In this document: positions 3,771 to 9,493 of the stretch, piece by piece
Position numbering within the stretch: position 1 is the stretch's first letter
How the letters are laid out: every line of letters starts with the position of its first letter
NCBI GenBank assembly: GCA_001798265.1
Contig: MGRR01000045.1
Coordinates: 1 to 9,493, forward strand
Length of the DNA stretch: 9,493 nt
Reading direction: 5' to 3'
Source: Deltaproteobacteria bacterium RIFCSPHIGHO2_12_FULL_43_9
GTDB taxonomy: Bacteria > Bdellovibrionota > O2-12-FULL-43-9
The notes under the pieces: generated by a model
Databases searched by the model: none
Seen by the model: the letters and a program-made list of their open reading frames with translations, nothing else
Told to the model about the DNA's origin: nothing
Program-made: the position numbers and the translations under genes

Positions 3771-4976
3771 ATGATTACGGAAGAGAGAAAAGAGTGGCTG
3801 TTTCACAGATATCGCCTCCCCTGGGAGACGATGAATACCATTATTGGCGGGACATCCCCCATAGATATGGACAGGCTTTTTATAACCACTGAAGAATCGG
3901 CTGAGAGGTTTTTAACGAATTATGGGTATAAATTTTCGTCACCCGCGGAAAGATTTGAATTAAAAAAGCTTTATTTAAGGGCGTTGGCTTTTATTAAGGA
4001 GATGTTTCTGGTTTCCGAGCGGGAATTGAAGATCCCGGCTCAGTTTGAAGATCTTGAGGACCTAAGAAGTCTTCTTCTCTGGGTTTCAGATGAAAAACGG
4101 TCTGACGAAAGAACATGGGCCTGCGCGATTTCGAGAGTAATGCACACGATGGCGCATACGGAAAATAGTTTAAACGAAGAGTATTTTCCGCAGATCAGAA
4201 AGCAGATAATTGATCGTTTTCAAAAGCATATCTTTGTCGACACGAATGGAAAACTCTATCTGGGGGAGGGGGTTGAGAGGATCCCATTAATAAGGTGGGA
4301 GGTTAAGGAGGAGAAACCTTTTGACAGCATAGTTCTTAAATTGCTTCATAAGGCAGAAAATGTAGCGGAGGATATCTTTGACCGGGTTGGGTTCAGGGTT
4401 GTTACTGAAACAAAAATGGATACTCTGCTCTCCATAAAATATTTCAGGTCGCATCATATAATTATGTTTGCAAACATTAAACCGACAAGGTCAAGAAATA
4501 CGTTATTGGATCTGGATATTGTTAAAAGGGAAACGGATGAACTTTTTGATGAGCTCAGGGCTGGAAAAATGGACGAAGAAACCTTTGTTGATAAATTTCA
4601 GAAGATTGAGGGTGATCTTTCCATGGATGAACTCGGGAGACGGAGAGCAAATCCTTTTTCAAGTGAGGCGTACAAATCAATTCAATTCACCTGTCGTCAA
4701 CTAATAAGAATTTCCAATCCACTGATTCCACATTTAAAACAGATGGAGGAGATCGTCTCTGGGCTTCCCCCCTCCGGTGAGAAAAAAAGTCTTGAGGCTT
4801 CAATAACCAATTTGCCTGTTCAGGAGACTATAAAATTCTTTTTCCCGTTTGAAATTCAACTGATGGATGAAGAGAGTTATATAGAAAATATGAAGGGTAG
4901 GGCTTCATACGAAGAGTACAAGGCTAATCAATTATTGGCAGCCAAAAAGAGGGTTTTGGGTGTGCTAATGCATTAG
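3771..4976 (+). CDS. Conserved protein with a divergent RelA/SpoT-like nucleotidyltransferase core
   Basis: A 401-residue soluble protein. I think it belongs to the uncharacterised TIGR04552-type proteins, from memory. Residues 182-211 (KPFDSIVLKLL ... EDIFDRVGFRVV) follow the RelA/SpoT synthetase pattern in which a K-x-x-x-S-I-x-x-K loop leads to a D-x-x-G-x-R-V strand. AYKSIQFT (300-307) sits where RelA has GYxSLHxxV. FEIQLMDEESY (360-370) then ASYEEYK (378-384) matches the VEIQIRTxxM ... HxxYK end. Spacing and order are kept, but two hallmark residues differ (His to Gln at 304, Arg to Met at 365). The N-terminal ~170 residues are helical and not recognised; there is no HD hydrolase motif. 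A weak, A-rich ribosome site and a 9-bp gap suggest coupling to the DJ-1-like gene. It may make a nucleotide signal or pyrophosphorylate another target, or be inactive. Confidence 0.75.
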   Translation: MITEERKEWLFHRYRLPWETMNTIIGGTSPIDMDRLFITTEESAERFLTNYGYKFSSPAERFELKKLYLRALAFIKEMFLVSERELKIPAQFEDLEDLRSLLLWVSDEKRSDERTWACAISRVMHTMAHTENSLNEEYFPQIRKQIIDRFQKHIFVDTNGKLYLGEGVERIPLIRWEVKEEKPFDSIVLKLLHKAENVAEDIFDRVGFRVVTETKMDTLLSIKYFRSHHIIMFANIKPTRSRNTLLDLDIVKRETDELFDELRAGKMDEETFVDKFQKIEGDLSMDELGRRRANPFSSEAYKSIQFTCRQLIRISNPLIPHLKQMEEIVSGLPPSGEKKSLEASITNLPVQETIKFFFPFEIQLMDEESYIENMKGRASYEEYKANQLLAAKKRVLGVLMH

Positions 4977-5093
4977 TCATTGTTTTGCTTCGCTCGCAAT
5001 GACGTTTTACGTCATTCCGAGGGAGCGTAGCGACAGAAGGAATCTCTCCGAAGGGATTGCTTCGTCGGCCCTGCGGGCCTCCTCGCAATGACG
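4976..5093. repeat. Second palindromic repeat cluster, three different units
   Basis: Unit 1 (4976-5003) has arms GTCATTG and CAATGAC and starts on the last base of the preceding stop codon. Unit 2 (5010-5046) pairs ATTCC (5014-5018) with GGAAT (5039-5043). Unit 3 (5055-5093) pairs ATTGC with GCAAT and has an inserted mini-hairpin GGCCC-TGC-GGGCC in its centre (5067-5079). They belong to the same family as 2203-2277 and 2893-3018. The cluster sits between convergent genes and, with stable stems, might limit read-through or mRNA decay from the left; no T-run supports true termination on the plus strand. Confidence 0.8.
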
Positions 5094-5096
5094 GGG

Positions 5097-5134
5097 AAAA
5101 AAAGACGCCGGAGAATGTGTCCCTTCTCCGGCGT
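5097..5134 (-). terminator. Intrinsic terminator of the exported-protein gene
   Basis: A perfect 11-bp stem, ACGCCGGAGAA (5105-5115) with TTCTCCGGCGT (5124-5134), has an 8-nt loop. On the minus strand it is followed by C and seven Ts (5103-5097). It lies 47 bp past the stop codon at 5181. A separate small hairpin (arms at 5155-5161 and 5173-5179) lies between the stop and this stem. Confidence 0.9.
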
Positions 5135-5180
5135 TACGCAACAAATGCAGCGACAATGGCTAGGAGGAATTAAGCCATTC

Positions 5181-5906
5181 TCAAACGCAGGTTAGCTTCA
5201 GACGAGAGCATATCGTCTTGCTAAACTGTTGCATCGCTGAACGCAGATCTTTGCGAAATTCCGTAGGATTTCCAAGCGCTGTTTGTGTATCAATGGGGTC
5301 ATAAAAATCTGATCTGGTATTATAAGTTTCGGTTGCAAGAAGCTCTCCGTTGGCATTCAAAAGATAATACCTCCCATCTACATAAGCTGTCGGTTTAGCG
5401 AATGGACCTCCATTAGAACCAAGACCTGCCGAATAGCGGATGTATAAAAGATAGTCCAGCTGCTTATTCCTGATGACGGATGTGAAATCAGGGATTTTAT
5501 ATCCATCGACAGTTTTTACCGGGAGCCCCTTTGGGTGCGCTGTAATGTAGAGGTTCTCATTGACAGTGATAGGTGCCCCGGTTGTTTGAAGAACATGAAC
5601 TATCGTTTGATACAACTCTTGTTGTACTTCTGTCGAATCTACAGCTCTGTTCAAATCATGACGTGTATCTCTATCCTTTGCCGCGCCAGCGGAGGTGGCC
5701 ATCATACTTGTACCCATAGAGGATCTGCTCTCTATCTGTACATTTAGTTGTTGCGGATCTGGCTCGGCCACAATTCCGATTTTGGCCCCTTTTGTTATCG
5801 GGTTCTTCAGGCTTTTGCCGGAACTAAAAAGAGCGGCATTCACATTGCTAAGATTTAAGACAGAGATTATAAAAAGAAAAAACGTTAGAGCTACTGATCT
5901 CTTCAT
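5181..5906 (-). CDS. Exported protein of unknown function
   Basis: A 241-residue protein with a clear Sec signal peptide: MKR, hydrophobic core to about residue 20, cleavage near VNA-A (24/25). There is no lipobox Cys, so it should be periplasmic or secreted and soluble. After KGAKIGIVAEPDP (40-51) comes a Ser/Met/Ala-rich linker (60-76), a helical segment (85-108), then a strand-rich part with DYLLYIRYSAG (151-161), AYVDGRYYLLNANGELLATETY (174-195) and a C-terminal helix. The only two cysteines, C233 and C240, are close together at the C-terminus and could form a disulphide. The layout recalls CsgG/GNA1162-type periplasmic domains, but I do not recognise the family. The ATG at 5906 follows AAGGA at good distance. 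It is monocistronic, with its own promoter and terminator. Confidence 0.82.
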   Translation of the reverse strand: MKRSVALTFFLFIISVLNLSNVNAALFSSGKSLKNPITKGAKIGIVAEPDPQQLNVQIESRSSMGTSMMATSAGAAKDRDTRHDLNRAVDSTEVQQELYQTIVHVLQTTGAPITVNENLYITAHPKGLPVKTVDGYKIPDFTSVIRNKQLDYLLYIRYSAGLGSNGGPFAKPTAYVDGRYYLLNANGELLATETYNTRSDFYDPIDTQTALGNPTEFRKDLRSAMQQFSKTICSRLKLTCV

Positions 5907-5953
5907 ATTAGATCCTTGTGAAAAATTTGTTTTCTTTTTAAAGACACCCGGTA

Positions 5954-5983
5954 ACTATAAAGATAACACATTAAGGTTATGAA
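5954..5983 (-). promoter_or_regulatory. Predicted promoter of the exported-protein gene
   Basis: On the minus strand, TTCATA (5983-5978) and TATAGT (5959-5954) are 18 bp apart, with an AT-rich leader of about 45 nt before the ATG at 5906. The -10 box is good and the -35 box partial (4 of 6). The rest of 5984-6071 shows no further structure that I trust. Confidence 0.45.
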
Positions 5984-6071
5984 TCATCCGTTTTGTTGCT
6001 GTTTTATTTTGCGATATTTAAAGTCTTGGTCTGTGTGACGATACCAATAGCGTCATGTGTTGCGGGATTAA

Positions 6072-6785
6072 CTACTTTTTAATCTCACCAGTTGCTTCGC
6101 TCCAGAATAGGAGGTCTAGCTCATCCATTGGGACGTTGATCTTTGTCGCGTAATTAAAAAAGGACTCTTCTATATCCAAATATTTACGGGGAGGGAGCGA
6201 CTTTGGAATCTCCCCGATAACCCTAAGGCCCTGCAGATGTTTCAATATATGCCTGTCCAGAATGGCCAGATCCCTGAAGCCGATATTCCTTAAAAAATGG
6301 CTGGCCTCCTTCCACCCAAGACCATTAACATTTTTTAAAAGCAGAGCCCTCAATTTTCTGGGATCTTCCCTGCGGTTTAAAAGATGTGGATAGATCTGGG
6401 GAAATATCTTTCTTAGTTCAAGGAGCCTTGCGCTCTTCACATTATGAAACCTGATATAATGTTTCGGGTTCCGGAGGTGGGGTGTGGGGTTAAATGGTTT
6501 TTCTCTAAATCCCTTTGCTTTAAGTTCCTCTATGACCTTTTCCGCGTTTGCCTGTGATGATTGCGGTGTTAGCAGGCAAAAGGCTAGTTCATAAAAGTAT
6601 TCACCGCAATGGACTGTAGTGAAGTCATTTAGCCGGGCTTTGATCTCTTTTTTCTTCTTTTTGTAATTCTGGTGAAGCGGTGCTGGTAGGCATGTGCTTA
6701 AATAGAGAATAAAATAAAAAACGTGATCCACCTGGGGTAACCAAAAGTCTGATTTTGTGAAAATCGCGGGAAAATTATTAAGCAT
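6072..6785 (-). CDS. 8-oxoguanine DNA glycosylase/AP lyase, Ogg2 type
   Basis: Bifunctional base-excision repair enzyme that removes 8-oxoguanine and nicks the abasic site. The C-terminal ~190 residues match the Ogg2 (archaeal and Thermotoga-type) family closely: YELAFCLLTPQSS (65-77), and the helix-hairpin-helix NVNGLGWKEASHFLRNIG (152-169) with catalytic K159, followed by LAILDRHIL (173-181) with catalytic D177. I start at ATG 6785 (237 residues), which has GGGGAG 8 nt upstream and overlaps the SCO stop by 8 bp. The open frame runs on to 6833 but only deeper into the SCO gene. This start gives a ~40-residue N-terminal extension (FYFILYLSTCLP, then a lysine run) over the usual ~205-215 residues; a shorter, non-ATG start is possible. 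Last gene of the operon. Ogg2 is common in archaea and patchy in bacteria, so transfer is likely. Confidence 0.88.
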   Translation of the reverse strand: MLNNFPAIFTKSDFWLPQVDHVFYFILYLSTCLPAPLHQNYKKKKKEIKARLNDFTTVHCGEYFYELAFCLLTPQSSQANAEKVIEELKAKGFREKPFNPTPHLRNPKHYIRFHNVKSARLLELRKIFPQIYPHLLNRREDPRKLRALLLKNVNGLGWKEASHFLRNIGFRDLAILDRHILKHLQGLRVIGEIPKSLPPRKYLDIEESFFNYATKINVPMDELDLLFWSEATGEIKK

Positions 6786-7602
6786 TGCGCGTACTCCCCA
6801 TGTGATATTTTTCCCGGCGCCAGAAGAAAACAAGAAACGCGAGAATCAGGACAATACTAATAGCCCCCACCAGACGCATGATACCGAGCACGAATGGGCT
6901 GTAACGACCGAGTGTTGCGTCATAATGGAAGCAGCTTAAAATTAATTTGTCGATTGTGGAGCCTATCCGCCCTTCCGACGCGTCGATCAGGGCGAATTTA
7001 ATATCCCTCGGTTTATATTCGAGTCCATAAAGATAGCGGGAAACCTTGCCTTGCGGGGTTAAAAATATAAGGGCGGATGGATGCGCATATTGGTTCTGAG
7101 TGGGGTCATATCTAAATCCTACTCCAACCTCGTCGGCTAATTTAGCAATTGACTCCTCATTCCCAACCAAAAAAGCCCAATCCACATCCCCTCTTGCCAG
7201 CGCGTTTAGGTAGTTATCCCTTTTTAGTTTGGCCAATTCTGGTTTCTCACGATGATCGATGTTTAAGGTAACCACCCTGAACTGTTTGCCCGGGGTCCAT
7301 TCAAGAGCCCCTAAGGAATCAAGCAGAGCATTAAGCTGAATTGTGCAAAGTGTGGGGCATGAATAGTAATTGAGTGTCAGGAGAACCGGCTTGCGGTCAC
7401 TGAAAAATCTGTACAATTTTACTTCTTCGTTTTCATGAGTAGTGAATTGAATATCCAAATCTATCTGCGAATTAAATTTCTCAGTAATATCTATTCCTTC
7501 AAGCTCTTTTGGCAGTGGCTCTTCAGCATACGTGTTAAACGCGACCAGTAAGATGAACTTCGCGATAGGCGCTGCTATGTTTGTTTTATATATACTTCGC
7601 AT
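6778..7602 (-). CDS. SCO1/SenC-family copper chaperone
   Basis: A 274-residue membrane-anchored thioredoxin-fold protein that delivers copper to, or reduces the thiols of, the CuA site of cytochrome oxidase. The copper ligands are intact: C82 and C86 in SCPTLC and H174 in YAHPSALIFL. An N-terminal hydrophobic segment (about 15-26, ending NTYA-EE) looks like a cleavable signal. A C-terminal helix (236-260) followed by WRRE would anchor the domain with its bulk in the periplasm. This long form with a C-terminal helix differs from the ~200-residue SCO with an N-terminal anchor. AAGGA lies 8 nt before the ATG; an ATG five bases earlier is out of frame. It lies 83 bp after the permease gene and overlaps the glycosylase start, in one operon. 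No oxidase subunit is in the window. Confidence 0.93.
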   Translation of the reverse strand: MRSIYKTNIAAPIAKFILLVAFNTYAEEPLPKELEGIDITEKFNSQIDLDIQFTTHENEEVKLYRFFSDRKPVLLTLNYYSCPTLCTIQLNALLDSLGALEWTPGKQFRVVTLNIDHREKPELAKLKRDNYLNALARGDVDWAFLVGNEESIAKLADEVGVGFRYDPTQNQYAHPSALIFLTPQGKVSRYLYGLEYKPRDIKFALIDASEGRIGSTIDKLILSCFHYDATLGRYSPFVLGIMRLVGAISIVLILAFLVFFWRREKYHMGSTRNA

Positions 7603-7685
7603 AAATCATTCCTTGCGGTCTAATCGGGGCTAATAATCCCGAGAGAAGGCCACACATCCATGGGTTTTTTAAAAACCTTTTTAGT

Positions 7686-8501
7686 TTACTCATGGACGGT
7701 TCTTCGGATCCGGAAACATAAGAATGTAGCGAGGGTGAGGAGTAAGAGGGCCAAAACCAACAAATATAAAAAATTATCCCATTGGAAGGGGGTGTTCTTT
7801 TCCAGTGCTGCTCTTAGCCCAATTACACCATAATACATAGGATTAAATTTATTAATGGCCTCTATTATTCCACCCTTCAAAGGATAAATTGCCCCGGATA
7901 GCGCCCAAAGCGGAAGAAATAATACATTCATAACCGAGTGATAGCCCTGTGTTGAGTTAACAATCCATGCCACACAAAACCCCATCGATGTTAGGGTTAT
8001 GGTGTTTAAAACTACAAATATTATAAAAAACGGAGAAAAGAGTTTGTTGAATGACAATCCGGCGTAAGGCGCGAGAAACATAACGATGCCGACCTGAATC
8101 AATGTTATTGTTGCTACTCCAAAAACCTTTCCTAAAACGAGTGAAAACCTTCTCCCCGGCGCGATTAAAACACCCTGAAAAAACCCACTGCTTCTGTCCT
8201 CTATTAACGACATTGTTGTTCCAATGGAAGTAAATAGAATGACAATCATCAACGTTCCCGCAAAAAAGTATTGCGCGTAGTTTACTCCATTGACCTTCCA
8301 CTCAGTTCCAAAAACCTTTCCTAAAATGAGCCAGAATATGATTGGTTGTCCCAGAAGAGCGATCCAGCGCAGAGTATCCCCCCTTAGCCGCAAAAGCTCC
8401 CTGAACATCAGAGCCCTGATCATTCCGCGGTCAAAGGTTATCTGGTCACTTTTCTCAACTATCTCTATCTTTTCAGGGGTGGTTTCCGTGTTAATATTCA
8501 T
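7686..8501 (-). CDS. ABC-2 type transporter permease
   Basis: A 271-residue membrane protein with six hydrophobic segments (roughly 44-61, 78-100, 121-145, 155-182, 190-208, 243-263) and a charged cytoplasmic N-terminus of about 40 residues. EDRSSGFFQGVLIAPGRR (101-118) between segments 2 and 3 is the ABC-2 family signature, and LPLWALSGAIYPL (196-208) is also typical of DrrB/NodJ-like permeases. Its start overlaps the ATPase stop (ATGA), so the two are translated together and make one exporter, probably a homodimer of each subunit. The substrate cannot be read from sequence. Placement before an SCO gene suggests a role in oxidase or copper-protein assembly, by analogy with other respiratory clusters. 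Confidence 0.92.
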   Translation of the reverse strand: MNINTETTPEKIEIVEKSDQITFDRGMIRALMFRELLRLRGDTLRWIALLGQPIIFWLILGKVFGTEWKVNGVNYAQYFFAGTLMIVILFTSIGTTMSLIEDRSSGFFQGVLIAPGRRFSLVLGKVFGVATITLIQVGIVMFLAPYAGLSFNKLFSPFFIIFVVLNTITLTSMGFCVAWIVNSTQGYHSVMNVLFLPLWALSGAIYPLKGGIIEAINKFNPMYYGVIGLRAALEKNTPFQWDNFLYLLVLALLLLTLATFLCFRIRRTVHE

Positions 8502-9475
8502 TGCAAATTTCCATTCATTGGAATCAGATCCCGTTCCAGCTTATGACCTGTAATTTTCAGAAATACGTCTGATAGTGATGACTTCCTTAAGTTTAGCGAC
8601 GATAACTCTCCTGGGGAAAAAGAGGAGACAAGCCTGGGGATTAGTTCATGGCCGTTTTCACATTCAATTAACAACTCTTTTTCACCGACAGTAGCGGGAA
8701 GAGAAAATTTCTTAACAACATCCTCATAAATCCTCTGCAAATCCGCACCTTTAATCTCTATTATGTCCTTCGACAGCGTTTTCATCAGCATGGCTGGTGA
8801 TTCAACTGCTGAAGTCCTGCCCCTATCCAGAATTGCGACCCTGCTGCACCTCTCCCCCTCTTCACTCCTGTGTGTGCTGATAATTATGGTGATGTCTCTG
8901 GACTTTCTAAAAATCTCAAGCCTGTGCCATGTGTCTCTAAAAGAGGCTTCATCCAGTCCAACGGTCGGCTCATCCAAAAGGAGAATGGATGGTTCGTGAA
9001 TCAGCGCGCGGGCAATCTCAAGCCTTCTTCTCATGCCGCCCGATAATTTTCCAACCCTCTCTTTTCCACGCTCTCTAAGACCGGCAAAATCGAGCTGCTG
9101 GTCAATCCTCTCCCTTCTTTCGTTCCCTGGAATTCCATAAAGAGAACATGTGAGAGAGAGGTTTTCTCTCGCGCTGAGCTTTAAATCGAGGCTTGGGGAT
9201 TGAAACACCATCCCAATCTGCTGACGAAATGATGGAATCGCATCCGGCAATTCCTCCCCCATTAAAGAGATCGTCCCCCCCTGGCGATTTAGCAATCCCG
9301 CGATTAAGGCGAGTACCGTTGATTTTCCACTCCCATTTGGTCCAAGGAGTCCAAAAACCTCTCCCCGCTGCACCTCGAAATTTAATCCATTTAAAACCAT
9401 TCTCTTCCCAAACCTATGGGTAAGTTCCGTTACCTGGAGGATTGGGACAAGAGAATTTTTTGCCTCAAAATTCAT
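8498..9475 (-). CDS. ABC-2 type transporter ATP-binding protein
   Basis: A 325-residue cytosolic ATPase with all elements intact: Walker A GPNGSGKS (45-52), Q-loop Q92, signature LSGGM (144-148), Walker B ILLLDEP (164-170, with D168 and E169) and H-loop H202. After the ~220-residue nucleotide-binding domain comes the ~100-residue C-terminal extension of DrrA-like proteins, ending LSDVFLKITG (301-310). It partners the permease that follows with a 4-bp overlap. The ATG at 9475 gives the normal distance to the first strand, but no clear ribosome binding site precedes it (only GGG and a T/A run), so it may be coupled to a gene upstream beyond the window. It is the first visible gene of the operon; the promoter is not in the window. 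Confidence 0.94.
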   Translation of the reverse strand: MNFEAKNSLVPILQVTELTHRFGKRMVLNGLNFEVQRGEVFGLLGPNGSGKSTVLALIAGLLNRQGGTISLMGEELPDAIPSFRQQIGMVFQSPSLDLKLSARENLSLTCSLYGIPGNERRERIDQQLDFAGLRERGKERVGKLSGGMRRRLEIARALIHEPSILLLDEPTVGLDEASFRDTWHRLEIFRKSRDITIIISTHRSEEGERCSRVAILDRGRTSAVESPAMLMKTLSKDIIEIKGADLQRIYEDVVKKFSLPATVGEKELLIECENGHELIPRLVSSFSPGELSSLNLRKSSLSDVFLKITGHKLERDLIPMNGNLQ

Positions 9476-9493
9476 ATTTTAAAAACCCAGTCG

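Noticed and set aside
5155..5179. Hairpin AATGGCT/AGCCATT just after the exported-protein stop codon
   Set aside because: It is a real 7-bp inverted repeat but has an 11-nt loop and no T-run; the strong terminator at 5097-5134 explains transcription ending.
6040..6062. Possible terminator after the glycosylase gene (GTGACG/CGTCAT stem)
   Set aside because: The stem is only about 5 bp, the loop is 10 nt and no T-run follows on the minus strand.
6786..6833. Upstream ATG of the glycosylase frame at 6833
   Set aside because: It adds 16 residues only by extending the overlap into the SCO coding region, with no better ribosome site.
7603..7685. Internal promoter or terminator between permease and SCO genes
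   Set aside because: There is a GGTTTTTAAAAAACC palindrome and a short TCGGG/CCCGA stem, but neither has terminator or promoter features that I can defend.

Overview
The window looks like a chromosomal segment of an uncultured Gram-negative bacterium with moderate G+C. Evidence for this is a Sec-exported protein, an SCO-type copper chaperone with a periplasmic domain, and a bacterial tRNA-Pro with an encoded CCA end. The gene set (SCO protein with a C-terminal membrane helix beside an ABC-2 exporter, a 401-residue RelA/SpoT-like protein) and the many short 'CGTCATTGCGAG'-type palindromes would fit a deltaproteobacterial or Bdellovibrionota-like lineage, but nothing here fixes the taxon.

Region 1 (1-2786) is accessory DNA at the 3' end of a tRNA-Pro gene. 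A 17-bp copy of the tRNA 3' end (336-352) repeats the tRNA end itself (2770-2786). The ~165 bp to the left of each copy are collinear at a constant offset of 2434 bp and share 11-12-bp-phased TAGCACA/TAGTACA motifs and two conserved blocks. This is the pattern of two related tyrosine-recombinase elements in tandem. The right one, 2434 bp long, is complete in the window and has no integrase. Its cargo is a type IV toxin-antitoxin pair, abiEi-abiEii (minus strand), and a 61-residue basic protein (plus strand). Between them lies a ~160-bp MITE-like palindromic insertion flanked by 11-bp direct repeats. The left element enters the window only as its right end and the first 28 codons of a membrane or exported protein.

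Region 2 (2775-3068) holds tRNA-Pro(CGG), its promoter, and a cluster of palindromic repeats that begins right behind the promoter's -35 box.

Region 3 (3069-5093) is a two-gene plus-strand operon: a DJ-1/PfpI-superfamily protein, then a 401-residue protein in which I see the motif order of a divergent RelA/SpoT nucleotidyltransferase. It ends in a second palindromic repeat cluster that starts on the last base of the stop codon.

Region 4 (5097-5983) is one minus-strand gene for an exported protein of unknown function, with its own promoter and a textbook intrinsic terminator.

Region 5 (6072-9475) is a tightly packed minus-strand operon: ABC-2 transporter ATPase, ABC-2 permease (ATGA overlap), SCO1/SenC copper chaperone, and an Ogg2-type 8-oxoguanine DNA glycosylase/lyase whose start overlaps the SCO stop. 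The first three suggest membrane or copper work linked to a respiratory oxidase. The glycosylase is probably a passenger, or a partner in dealing with oxidative damage.
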